From Agreia sp. PsM10 (lineage in GTDB: Bacteria > Actinomycetota > Actinomycetes > Actinomycetales > Microbacteriaceae): a stretch of DNA of 64,000 bases. This document shows, piece after piece, positions 18,286-26,151 of this stretch; the first letter of the stretch is position 1; each line of letters opens with the position of its first letter. The translations under genes and the position numbers were made by a program. The notes under the pieces were generated by a model. The model worked only from the letters and a program-made list of their open reading frames with translations, was not told the origin of the DNA and did not search any database. The stretch covers positions 1 through 64,000 of the forward strand of contig NZ_JARUXC010000012.1 in the NCBI RefSeq assembly GCF_030433855.1. Direction: 5' to 3'.

Positions 18286-19032
18286 TCACACGTGACCGCT
18301 GAGCACGGCGAGCACGTCGTCGAACCGGCCCTCGGCCTCGGCGAATCTCAGGAACCGCACCCGGTCTACGAGAATCTCCTCGGCATCCGGATTCGCCTCG
18401 AGGATCGACATGGTCTCGTCGAGGAACTCCTCGACGGGCATGCCGTCGGCGTCGTCCTGCTGGCCGAGCAGGGTCGTGGCGACCTTCGGCGGCGCGAGCT
18501 CGAGAATCTGGATGCTCGTGTCGGCCAGTTGCACACGCAGGCTCTGCGAGAACGAATGGATGGCGGCCTTGGTCGCGCTGTAGGTGGGCGTGGCCGGCAG
18601 CGGTACGAAGGCGAGGCCTGAGGAGACGGTCATGATCGTGGCCGACGGGCGGCTCGACAGGTGCGGGACAAGTGCAGCGACGAGCCGGATCGGGCCGAGC
18701 AGGTTCGTGGCGATGGTGCGCTCGGCGGTCTCGAGGAAGTCGGGGGAGTGCAGGTCTTCGAACTCCATGATTCCGGCCATCAGGATCACGGTGTCGAGTT
18801 CGGGGTGCTCGGCGATCACCTGCTGCGTGGCGCGCTCGATGGAGGAAGGGTCGGCGGTGTCGATCTGCACCGCGTCGATTCCGGGGTGCTCGGTGACGAT
18901 CCGATCGAGCAGCTCGGTGCGGCGTCCGCCGACGATCACGTGGTTGCCGGCTGCCTGAAAGCGCAGGGCCAGGCCGAGTCCGAGTCCCGACGTGGCGCCG
19001 GGGATGAAAATGGTGTTTCCGGTGATGTTCAT
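18286..19032 (-). CDS. Short-chain dehydrogenase/reductase (DltE-like)
   Basis: 248 residues of the classical SDR family: cofactor motif GATSGLG at 12-18, NAG-equivalent LMAGIME near 85-90, and catalytic Ser138, Tyr151 and Lys155 (YSATK) with the proper 13- and 4-residue spacing. Arg-Arg after the second strand (GGRRTE) favours NADPH. The substrate is unknown. It is divergent from an XRE/MmyB-type regulator with 100 bp between starts, a common arrangement in which the regulator controls the SDR. Confidence 0.9.
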   Translation of the reverse strand: MNITGNTIFIPGATSGLGLGLALRFQAAGNHVIVGGRRTELLDRIVTEHPGIDAVQIDTADPSSIERATQQVIAEHPELDTVILMAGIMEFEDLHSPDFLETAERTIATNLLGPIRLVAALVPHLSSRPSATIMTVSSGLAFVPLPATPTYSATKAAIHSFSQSLRVQLADTSIQILELAPPKVATTLLGQQDDADGMPVEEFLDETMSILEANPDAEEILVDRVRFLRFAEAEGRFDDVLAVLSGHV

Positions 19033-19132
19033 GGCTCGACTCAACACCGATCGCGCACGGCGCAGAAGGGAGCGCTTGTCCATGGATTCGCAGTCCCTTG
19101 TTGCCGCGGTCGCGCAGCGCCACGATGGACAC

Positions 19133-19969
19133 ATGGACAGACCCGCTCTCGCAGACTTCCTCCGGCGTCGCCGCGAGGCGTTGAAGCCACGCGACGTCGG
19201 GCTGCTCGACGGATCGCGGCGTCGAACCCCCGGTCTCAAGCGCGAGGAGGTCGCCCTGCTCGTGGGCATGTCCACCGACTACTACTCGCGGCTCGAGCAG
19301 CAGCGCGGCCCGCAGCCATCGGAGCAGATGGTGGCCGCGATCGCCCGCGGGCTGCGGCTGACTCCCGACGAGCGCGACCACCTGTTCCGGCTGACCGGGC
19401 ACAACGCGCCGCGTCGAGCCCTAGCGACGCACCATGTCGCGCCCGCCCTGATGCGCGTTCTCGACCGGCTCGACGACACTCCCGCCCTGGTGCTCTCAGA
19501 CCTGGGGGAGACGCTCGCGCAGAACGCGATGGCGACCGCGCTGCTCGGCGACGAGACGCGGTTCACCGGCCTGGCCGCGAGCGCCGTGTACCGCTGGTTC
19601 ACCGACCCAGGGGCGCGCAGCCGGTATCCGCAGCGCGACCACGATCACCAGAGCCGCATCCAGGTCGCCGCCCTGCGTGCATCTGTGTCGGCGTCGGGAG
19701 AGTCCGAGCGTGGCCGGGCGATCGTCTCCGAGCTGCTCGCGACGAGCGAGGAGTTCGCGACGATCTGGGAATTGCACGAGGTGCGGAATCGCTTCGACGA
19801 CCACAAGACCCTCGTGCACCCGGAGATCGGCGAGATCGAGGTCGACTGCCAGGCGCTCTTCACCGAGAACCTGTCGCAGACGCTGCTCGTTCTGACCGCG
19901 TCGCCCGGAACCGAGGCGGCCGAGAAACTGGAGCTGTTGCGCGTGGTGGGTCACCAGACGTTCGCGTAG
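19133..19969 (+). CDS. XRE-family regulator with MmyB-like ligand domain
   Basis: 278 residues. N-terminal XRE helix-turn-helix (LADFLRRRREALKPRDVGL, TPGLKREEVALLVGMSTDYYSRLEQQRGPQPS at about 5-65), then the MmyB-like ligand-binding domain ending LLRVVGHQTFA, which in relatives binds fatty-acid-like ligands. ATG 19133 was chosen because homologues begin just before LADFLRRRR; earlier in-frame ATGs run back into the divergent SDR. It probably regulates that SDR. Confidence 0.88.
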   Translation: MDRPALADFLRRRREALKPRDVGLLDGSRRRTPGLKREEVALLVGMSTDYYSRLEQQRGPQPSEQMVAAIARGLRLTPDERDHLFRLTGHNAPRRALATHHVAPALMRVLDRLDDTPALVLSDLGETLAQNAMATALLGDETRFTGLAASAVYRWFTDPGARSRYPQRDHDHQSRIQVAALRASVSASGESERGRAIVSELLATSEEFATIWELHEVRNRFDDHKTLVHPEIGEIEVDCQALFTENLSQTLLVLTASPGTEAAEKLELLRVVGHQTFA

Positions 19970-20044
19970 CGGCAGCGTCGGTGCTGCACACAGGTTTCGC
20001 AGGATGCCGTGAAACTCTCTTGTGATGGCCCTGCACGACGGCCA

Positions 20045-20082
20045 CCGGACGAGGGCGCAGTACCCGGAACGCGACAAGACTG
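20045..20082 (+). ncRNA. Guanidine-III (ykkC-III) riboswitch
   Basis: The stretch begins CCGGACGAGG, continues to GTACCCGG and contains GCGACAAGAC, the conserved blocks of the guanidine-III class as I recall them. P1 pairs CCGG 20045-20048 with CCGG 20064-20067. The pseudoknot pairs CAGU 20058-20061 with ACUG 20079-20082. Just downstream CCAC (20087-20090) can pair with GUGG (20097-20100) around the AAGGAG ribosome-binding site of the exporter, suggesting translational control. The next gene is a guanidinium-exporter homologue, which independently supports the call. Confidence 0.85.
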
Positions 20083-20107
20083 ACCACCACTAAGGAGTGG
20101 AACAGTC

Positions 20108-20422
20108 ATGTCTTGGATCATCCTCGTCATCTCCGGAATCCTCGAGGCCGTATGGGCGACCGCCCTCGGCAAGTCGGAGGGCTTCACCCGGCTCTGGCCG
20201 AGCACCGTCTTCGTCGGCGCGCTTGCCGCGAGCATGGTCGGCCTCGCCTTCGCGATGCGCGACATCCCGGTCGGCACCGCCTACGCCGTGTGGGTGGGCA
20301 TCGGCGCCGCGCTCACCGTGGGCTACGCGATGTTCTTCGGGGGAGAAGGAGTCTCGCTCGTGAAGCTGCTCCTGGTCATCGGGATCGTGGCCTGCGTCGT
20401 GGGCCTCAAGGTGCTGCACTGA
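20108..20422 (+). CDS. gdx: Guanidinium exporter, SMR family (Gdx/SugE)
   Basis: 104 residues and four membrane helices, the SMR size. Glu13 in GILEAVWATALGK is the conserved proton/substrate carboxylate, and EGFTRLWPS is typical of the Gdx (SugE) branch that exports guanidinium in exchange for protons, rather than the EmrE multidrug branch. It works as a dual-topology homodimer in the inner membrane. AAGGAG lies 10 nt upstream inside the riboswitch expression region, so expression should rise with guanidine. The gene stands alone; no carboxylase is adjacent. Confidence 0.92.
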   Translation: MSWIILVISGILEAVWATALGKSEGFTRLWPSTVFVGALAASMVGLAFAMRDIPVGTAYAVWVGIGAALTVGYAMFFGGEGVSLVKLLLVIGIVACVVGLKVLH

Positions 20423-20507
20423 CATCCTGTGCAGCCGATCCGATCGGACCGCGATAGTAGGGTTCCGAGCGAGGCGACCAGCGAGTGTAGAGGTCGAAGG
20501 AGGCGCC

Positions 20508-21374
20508 ATGATCGCAGAACTGAACAGGCTGGTCGAGCTGGTCGAGGAACGTCTCGGTGACGACCTCGATGTGGCCTCGTTGGCGAGGGAACTCGGCACG
20601 ACGGAGTACCACCTCCGGCGGATGTTCTCGTCGCTGGCAGGCATGCCGCTGTCGGAGTACATCCGTCGTCGTCGCATGTCGGTCGCTGCAGCAGACGTTC
20701 TCGGGCACGGTGACCTGCTGGGCATAGCAGTGCGCTTCGGCTACGGGTCGACCGAAGCCTTCGGTCGCGCCTTTCGCTCCGTGCACGGGGTGAGCCCCGG
20801 CGATGTCAGGCGTGATGGCGGCCCCCTTCGTACACAACCGCAGCTCAGGTTCCGCCTGACCGTAGAAGGGAACATCACTATGGACACCCGCATCATCGAT
20901 CGACCGGCCTTTAGCCTCGTCGGCCACGCCACCCGCGTGCCGCTCATCCACGAGGGCATCAACCCGCACATCCAAGCCCATATCGCGTCTCTTGCGATGT
21001 CAGAGCACGCGCGCCTCAAAGGCCTGGGCGACACCGAACCGTCGGGCCTCCTGCAGGTCAGCGTCGACGTCGACCCCGACTACGCCGAGAACACAGAACT
21101 GACATACCTGCACGGCGTCGCCGTTGCGGATGCGACTCGGCCGCCACAGGACCTCGACGCGATCGACGTTCCCGCCGGCACCTGGGCGGTATTCCGCACC
21201 GCGGGTGAGTATCCTGATGCTCTGCAAGAGGCCTGGGCGGCCACGGCGACCGACTGGTTCCCGTCGAACCCGTGGCGGCTTCGACCGGGCCCCTCCATCG
21301 TCGCGGTACTCGACCGCGCCGATGACTTCAGTACGGCCACCTGTGAGCTGTGGTTGCCGGTGGAGCGTGCCTGA
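20508..21374 (+). CDS. AraC-family regulator with GyrI-like effector domain
   Basis: 288 residues. Residues 1-110 hold two AraC helix-turn-helix units (VASLARELGTTEYHLRRMFSS and LGIAVRFGYGSTEAFGRAFR, ending VHGVSPGDVR). Residues 125-288 are a GyrI-like/BmrR-type effector-binding domain (ITMDTRIIDRPAFSLVGHATR ... VPAGTWAVFR ... CELWLPV). The layout is that of Rob/BltR-like drug-sensing activators. GAAGGAG lies 5 nt upstream of the ATG. It may regulate the adjacent exporter genes, but no operator was found. Confidence 0.9.
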   Translation: MIAELNRLVELVEERLGDDLDVASLARELGTTEYHLRRMFSSLAGMPLSEYIRRRRMSVAAADVLGHGDLLGIAVRFGYGSTEAFGRAFRSVHGVSPGDVRRDGGPLRTQPQLRFRLTVEGNITMDTRIIDRPAFSLVGHATRVPLIHEGINPHIQAHIASLAMSEHARLKGLGDTEPSGLLQVSVDVDPDYAENTELTYLHGVAVADATRPPQDLDAIDVPAGTWAVFRTAGEYPDALQEAWAATATDWFPSNPWRLRPGPSIVAVLDRADDFSTATCELWLPVERA

Positions 21375-21453
21375 TGGCGTAGAGCAGCTGCGAGCATGGC
21401 TGGTCTCAAGGTGTTGCACCGACGCCGGTTCATCCGCGATAGTCCGTCAGCGC

Positions 21454-22092
21454 TCAGGCCTTGTTCCCGGTGAGGGCGAGGCCTCCGCCGAGACCGATCA
21501 TCATGATTCCGCCGCCGGCACTCATTCGGGCGAGGCGTTTCGGGTTGCGGGCGAACCAGGCGCGAGCGGTCCCTGCAGTGAAGGCCCAGACGGAGTCGCT
21601 GGCAAGGGCGATCGTGAAGAAGATCATTCCGAGAGCGGCCATCTGGAGAGGAATGGCTCCGTGGGCGTAGTCGACGAACTGAGGCAGGACGGCGACGAAG
21701 AAGACGATGGTCTTGGGGTTCGTGGCGCCGACGATGAATCCCTCGCGCAGGAGCCGAAATGACGAAGGTCGAATCTTGGCTGCAGGGGAGGCGTCTGTGT
21801 GGTCGTTGCGGTGGCGGACAGCCTGGACGCCGAGATAGATCAGATATGCCGCGCCAATGAACTTGATGATCGTGAAGACGATGACCGATTCGGCCACGAT
21901 GGAGCCCACGCCGAGGGAGACGAGGGCGACGGCGGGGAGCATACCGAGGGCGTTGCCGAGCACACTCAGGAAGCCGCCCTTCCGGCCGAGAGAGAGCGAG
22001 CGTCCGATGACGAAGAGCACGCTCGGACCAGGGATGACGATCAGCGCGAACGCTGCAAGGGCGAAGGCGACGAGGTTGGCGGTGGGGACCAT
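21454..22092 (-). CDS. LysE/RhtB-family exporter
   Basis: 212 residues and six predicted membrane helices. The family signature PGPSVLFVIGRSLSLGRKGG is at 21-40, and GFIVGATNPKTIVFFVAVLPQF around 120 is the second conserved stretch. Members export amino acids or related small molecules; the substrate here is unknown. GGAG 6 nt before the ATG fixes the start. It is convergent with the AraC/GyrI gene. Confidence 0.92.
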   Translation of the reverse strand: MVPTANLVAFALAAFALIVIPGPSVLFVIGRSLSLGRKGGFLSVLGNALGMLPAVALVSLGVGSIVAESVIVFTIIKFIGAAYLIYLGVQAVRHRNDHTDASPAAKIRPSSFRLLREGFIVGATNPKTIVFFVAVLPQFVDYAHGAIPLQMAALGMIFFTIALASDSVWAFTAGTARAWFARNPKRLARMSAGGGIMMIGLGGGLALTGNKA

Positions 22093-22157
22093 GGTGTGCT
22101 CCGATCAACGGCCGGCTGCCGTGAATCGAATGTAGCGCGTGTGCCGTGGCTCGTCGG

Positions 22158-23231
22158 TCAGCCGTGGGTCGTCACCCAGACGGCGACGACCGACAGAGCC
22201 GCGATAAAGACCCACGAGCCGAGGCCGACGATCAGGGCCCTCCACCCCGTGCGCGCCAGCTCGGCGAACCGGATGCCCGTACCGAGCGCGAACAGGGCCG
22301 TGGCGAGAAGGGCCGTCTGCAGAACGTCGGCCACCTCGAGCACCCCGGCGGGCAGCGGAACGAGCGTGCGCACGAGCACTGCGGCCAGGAATCCGAGCAC
22401 GAACAGGGGCACGATCGGCGGGCGCTTCGACGAGCGTTCGTCGACGGCCGAGTCGGCCGAGCCGGAAGACAGCGGGGCGCGGCGCCGCTCGACCGCCCCC
22501 ACGATCGCGACCATCGGGGCGAGCGTGAGAACGCGGGTGAGCTTCACGACCACGGCGGCGGAGAGGGCGACCGGGCCGGCGATCTGGGCGGTCGCGACGA
22601 CCTGGCCCACGTCGTGCACGCTGAGACCGACCCAGGTGCCGAACTCCGATGCGTCGAAGCCGAGCGGGATGCGGGCGAGGGGGAGCAGCACGATCGCGAG
22701 GGTTCCGCAGAGGGTCACCAGCGCGATGGGGGTCGCGCTCTCGGAATCCTTCGCGCGCGTGACCGCACTCATGGCACCGACGGCGGATGCGCCGCAGATC
22801 GAGAATCCCGCGGCGATGAGCAGCGGCTGGCGGCCGGGCAGACCCAGCATGCGGCCGAGAAGCAGCGTGACGCCGAAGGTGAGCACGACGACCATCACGA
22901 TGGCGACGATGGTGACCACGCCGAGGCCGGCGATGTCGACGAGGCTCAGCTTGAGGCCCAGCAGCACGATGCCGATGCGCAGCAGCCGCCGCGCCGAGAG
23001 CGAGAGGCCCGGCTTCAGAGGGCCGTCGAGCAGCGGTCGCAGAGCGGGGATCTGAGCGACGATCATGCCGAGGGCGACTGCAGCCGTCAGCAACGGAACG
23101 GCGGGAACCGCGAGGTGTATGAGAAAAGCGGCGAGCGCGGCCGCTCCGGCCGCAGACATGCCGGGCAGCCAGGCGGGCAGGGCTCGCCCTACCGCCACGA
23201 GGGCAGCCAGTAGTGCAGCGAGAGGAACCAT
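22158..23231 (-). CDS. YeiH/UPF0324-family membrane protein
   Basis: 357 residues with about ten membrane helices. Family markers: LRIGIVLLGLKLSL near 83-96, AAGFSICGASAV near 140, and WVGLSVHDVGQVVATA near 195. UPF0324 proteins are putative sulfate/anion exporters, often tied to sulfur metabolism, but the function is not firmly proven. The chosen start overlaps the O-mannosyltransferase tail by 43 bp; a later ATG (MSAAGAAALA) is possible. A charged loop of about 30 residues sits before the last helices. Confidence 0.85.
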   Translation of the reverse strand: MVPLAALLAALVAVGRALPAWLPGMSAAGAAALAAFLIHLAVPAVPLLTAAVALGMIVAQIPALRPLLDGPLKPGLSLSARRLLRIGIVLLGLKLSLVDIAGLGVVTIVAIVMVVVLTFGVTLLLGRMLGLPGRQPLLIAAGFSICGASAVGAMSAVTRAKDSESATPIALVTLCGTLAIVLLPLARIPLGFDASEFGTWVGLSVHDVGQVVATAQIAGPVALSAAVVVKLTRVLTLAPMVAIVGAVERRRAPLSSGSADSAVDERSSKRPPIVPLFVLGFLAAVLVRTLVPLPAGVLEVADVLQTALLATALFALGTGIRFAELARTGWRALIVGLGSWVFIAALSVVAVWVTTHG

Positions 23232-24799
23232 CCGGGAACGGACTGCGCGGTCCAGACCGGATAGAAGAAGGCGCTGACCGCGGCGCAGATGATGAGGAAC
23301 GCGATCACCGCACGCACGCCGCCCACACGCATCCATCGCGGATCGGTGCGTCTGCCCAACGCGAGCCCGATCACGAAGACCAGCCCGAGGATCAGATAGG
23401 GCTCGAAAGCGATCGTGTAGAACTGGTAGATCGTGCGGTTGATGTAGAGCAGCCACGGCAGGTAGCCCGCGGCCATTCCCATGAGGATGAAGCCGACGAC
23501 CCATTCGCGTTTGCGGATCAGACGATAGACGAGATAGAGCAGTGCCGCCGTGCCTGCCCACCAGATGATGGGGTTGGCGATCGACGTGATGTTCTCGTAG
23601 CAGGTGTCGGCGCCGCAGCCGCCCTGACCGTTCTCGATCGTGCGGATGTACATCTGGGTGGGGCGGATGAGGAACAGCCAGGTGAGCGGATTCGCCTGAT
23701 AGGGATGCGGTGTGTGCTCGTTGACGTGGTAGTTGTAGACCGCAGCCTCGAGATGCCAGAAGTTCTGCGCCCAGTTGGGCACCCACGCGAGAGGGCCCGT
23801 CCAGTACTCGCCCGAGGACTGCACCCACTGGCGGTACATTCCGCCCGAGGTGAGGAACCAGCCCGACCAGGTGGACAGGTAGACGACGATCGCGACCGGC
23901 ACGGTGAGCAGGAACGTGACCGGACCCTGCTTGAGGATCGCACCGGCCGCCCAGAGGGGAAGGCCCGCGCGGCGCCGCGCGAGGGCGTCGACGACCACGA
24001 GATACACGGCGAAGGCCGCGAGGAAGTACAGCCCAGACCACTTGACGCTCGATGCCAGACCGAACAGGATGCCTGCGGCCAGCACCCACGGGCGCCACCA
24101 CAGGGCAGGGCCCCACTGAGGTACCCGGCCGCGCTTCTCGGCCGCCATGATCTTCATGTCGAGGCGGCGGTTGTGCCACTCCCGATCCATGAGCACCGCG
24201 CCGACGCCGGCGAGGGCGATGAGCGCGAAGATGCCGTCGAGAAGCGCCACCCGACTCATCACGATGGCGTGGCCGTCGATGGCCATCAGGAATCCGGCGA
24301 CCGTCGCGAGGAAGGTGGAGCGGAACAGCTTCTTGGCCACGAGCGTGGTCAGCAGAACGAGCAGGATTCCGCAGACCGCGACCGAGATGCGCCAGCCCAC
24401 GCTCGAGTCGGCGCCGAAGACGGCGAGCCCGAGGGCGATCACCCACTTGCCGAGGGGCGGGTGGACGGCGAACGACCCCTGCTGGAGGAAGCCGTCGGTG
24501 TCTCCCGCGTTGAACGCCTCGTCGGCGTCGGCAGGCCACGAGGACTCGTAGCCGTTGCGCAGGGTCGTGTAGGCGTCTTTGACGTAGAACGTCTCGTCGA
24601 AGACAAGCGAGTGCGGGTGCCCGAGGTTCACCAGTCGCAGGACGGCCGCCAGCAGGGTGACCGCGATCGGCCCGCCCCAGGTCCAGAGGCGCTGCCTCTG
24701 AGGCGTCGAGAGCATGCGCCCCCACCAGTCGTCGAGTCGCGAACCGGTCGGCTCGGGCGCGATAACAGGAGGGCTCTGCAGGTCGGTCACGTGCCCCAT
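23189..24799 (-). CDS. pmt: Protein O-mannosyltransferase (dolichyl/polyprenyl-P-Man dependent)
   Basis: 536 residues of the GT39 PMT family: a multi-span membrane enzyme that moves mannose from polyprenyl-phosphate-mannose to Ser/Thr of exported proteins. The catalytic FDETF motif is at 67-71 in the first extracytoplasmic loop; HPPLGKW follows near 112. The last conserved loop (YPVWTAQSVPGWFLSLHYWLPSW) matches actinobacterial Pmt. Starts at ATG 24799 or GTG 24790. It overlaps the gtrA-like gene by 13 bp, so both lie in one operon with the YeiH-like gene. Divergent to rsmI, the usual actinobacterial neighbour. Confidence 0.95.
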   Translation of the reverse strand: MGHVTDLQSPPVIAPEPTGSRLDDWWGRMLSTPQRQRLWTWGGPIAVTLLAAVLRLVNLGHPHSLVFDETFYVKDAYTTLRNGYESSWPADADEAFNAGDTDGFLQQGSFAVHPPLGKWVIALGLAVFGADSSVGWRISVAVCGILLVLLTTLVAKKLFRSTFLATVAGFLMAIDGHAIVMSRVALLDGIFALIALAGVGAVLMDREWHNRRLDMKIMAAEKRGRVPQWGPALWWRPWVLAAGILFGLASSVKWSGLYFLAAFAVYLVVVDALARRRAGLPLWAAGAILKQGPVTFLLTVPVAIVVYLSTWSGWFLTSGGMYRQWVQSSGEYWTGPLAWVPNWAQNFWHLEAAVYNYHVNEHTPHPYQANPLTWLFLIRPTQMYIRTIENGQGGCGADTCYENITSIANPIIWWAGTAALLYLVYRLIRKREWVVGFILMGMAAGYLPWLLYINRTIYQFYTIAFEPYLILGLVFVIGLALGRRTDPRWMRVGGVRAVIAFLIICAAVSAFFYPVWTAQSVPGWFLSLHYWLPSWR

Positions 24800-25224
24800 C
24801 GTAAAGGCTTCTTCACACGCGGCTCGTCGTCAGCGAACACCCAGAAGCGCATCGACACGAAGATGAAGCCGGCCACGAGCACGATCGCCGCGAGCTGCAC
24901 GAGCAGGGGATCGAATTCCAGATGCTCGACGAAGATCGCGAGGATGGCGACGTTGATGCCGTAGCCGACCGCATTGACGACGAGGAACCTCACCACGGAG
25001 CGTCGCGCGCTGCCCGCGTGCGCGAAGGTGAATGAGCGGTTGCCGACGTAACTCACGATCATGCCCAGCGCATAGGTGATGCTGGCGGCCGCGATGGCGG
25101 GAACCCCCGCGATCGTCATCACCGCGAAGAGTCCATACGCCAGAAGATTGTTCGCGACCCCGAGCGCGCCGAACCGCACGACCTTGCTGCGCCACAGGGT
25201 GCCGAGGAGTCGGCCGAAACTCAT
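24787..25224 (-). CDS. GtrA-family membrane protein
   Basis: 145 residues and four membrane helices with the GtrA pattern: VRFGALGVANNLLAYGLF, YALGMIVSYVGNRSFTF and FVSMRFWVF. GtrA proteins are thought to help move lipid-linked sugars across the membrane, which would fit its co-transcription with the O-mannosyltransferase. I chose ATG 25224 because AAGGAG lies 5 nt upstream; an upstream ATG at 25242 has no such site. Only 40 bp separate it from the divergent rsmI start. Confidence 0.88.
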   Translation of the reverse strand: MSFGRLLGTLWRSKVVRFGALGVANNLLAYGLFAVMTIAGVPAIAAASITYALGMIVSYVGNRSFTFAHAGSARRSVVRFLVVNAVGYGINVAILAIFVEHLEFDPLLVQLAAIVLVAGFIFVSMRFWVFADDEPRVKKPLRWGT

Positions 25225-25264
25225 GCCCACTCCTTGTCTCACGACTGCTCGATACTCTTAGGCA

Positions 25265-26125
25265 ATGATCATCCTCGCGGGCACGCCCATCGGCAATCTG
25301 AAGGATGCGTCGGTGCGGCTCGTCGAGACGCTCGAGGCCTGCGAGCTCATCGCCGCCGAAGACACGCGTGTCGCGATCAAGCTGCTGCGCGCCCTGAATC
25401 TCGAGAACCGGCCCCGGCTGGTGGCGCTGCACGATCACAACGAGAGGGAGAAGGCGGCCGAGCTCGTGGAATTCGCGCGCACGGCCGACCTCGTCGTGAT
25501 GAGCGACGCCGGCATGCCGACCGTGTCGGATCCCGGATTCCACCTCGTGGCCGCCGCCGTCGCCGCGGGTGTCGAGGTCACCGCGATCCCCGGTCCGTCG
25601 GCGGTGCTGATGGCGCTCGCGGTCTCGGGCCTGCCCACCGATCGCTTCACCTTCGAGGGCTTTCTTCCCCGCAAGCAGGGGGAGCGGCTGCAGGTGCTGA
25701 AGGGCCTGTCGAGGGAGCCCCGCACGATGGTCTTCTTCGAGTCGCCCAACCGCATCGCCGCCTCGCTCGCCGACATCGTGAGCGCGCTCGGCGCCGATCG
25801 CCGCGTCGCCGTGGCGCGGGAGCTCACGAAACTGTACGAGCAGGTGAAGCGCGGCACTGCATCCGAAGTTCTGGAGTGGGCCGAGGCCGGCGTGAAAGGC
25901 GAGATCGTGATCGTGGTGGCCGGGGCGCAGCCACTCGAGGTCGACCTGCCCACGGGGGTGGCCCAGGTGCTGGAGCTCGTGGCCGACGGCACGAGGCTGA
26001 AGGACGCGTCGGCCGCCATCGCAGAGGCGACGGGGCTGTCGCGGCGCGACCTGTACGAGGCGGCGTTGGAGCATCGCACGGGGCGCACTCCGGCGAACGA
26101 GCAGGCGCAGCTGCCGCTTCTGTAG
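25265..26125 (+). CDS. rsmI: 16S rRNA (cytidine1402-2'-O)-methyltransferase
   Basis: 286 residues; SAM-dependent methylation of C1402 in the ribosomal decoding centre. Tetrapyrrole-methylase-fold motifs: ILAGTPIGNLKDAS at 3-16, AEDTRVAIKLL near 36, MSDAGMPTVSDPGF near 80 and AIPGPSAVLMALAVSGL near 108, ending with KGEIVIVV. TACTCT ends 6 nt before the ATG, so a leaderless mRNA is likely. metG follows 26 bp downstream. Confidence 0.96.
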   Translation: MIILAGTPIGNLKDASVRLVETLEACELIAAEDTRVAIKLLRALNLENRPRLVALHDHNEREKAAELVEFARTADLVVMSDAGMPTVSDPGFHLVAAAVAAGVEVTAIPGPSAVLMALAVSGLPTDRFTFEGFLPRKQGERLQVLKGLSREPRTMVFFESPNRIAASLADIVSALGADRRVAVARELTKLYEQVKRGTASEVLEWAEAGVKGEIVIVVAGAQPLEVDLPTGVAQVLELVADGTRLKDASAAIAEATGLSRRDLYEAALEHRTGRTPANEQAQLPLL

Positions 26126-26151
26126 CGCGTAACACGCGGAGGCGCGCCTTT

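Noticed and set aside
18992-19132. Upstream ATGs for the XRE regulator
   Set aside because: They run through the divergent SDR start and encode poor, Arg-rich sequence; homologues begin at about MDRPALADFL.
19970-20044. Guanidine-I (ykkC) riboswitch upstream of gdx
   Set aside because: Its long two-helix architecture and conserved blocks are missing; the guanidine-III pattern at 20045 explains the site.
22158-24725. Single 855-codon minus-strand protein covering YeiH and the O-mannosyltransferase
   Set aside because: Only the last 357 residues match a family; the upstream part is a shadow of the mannosyltransferase in another frame.
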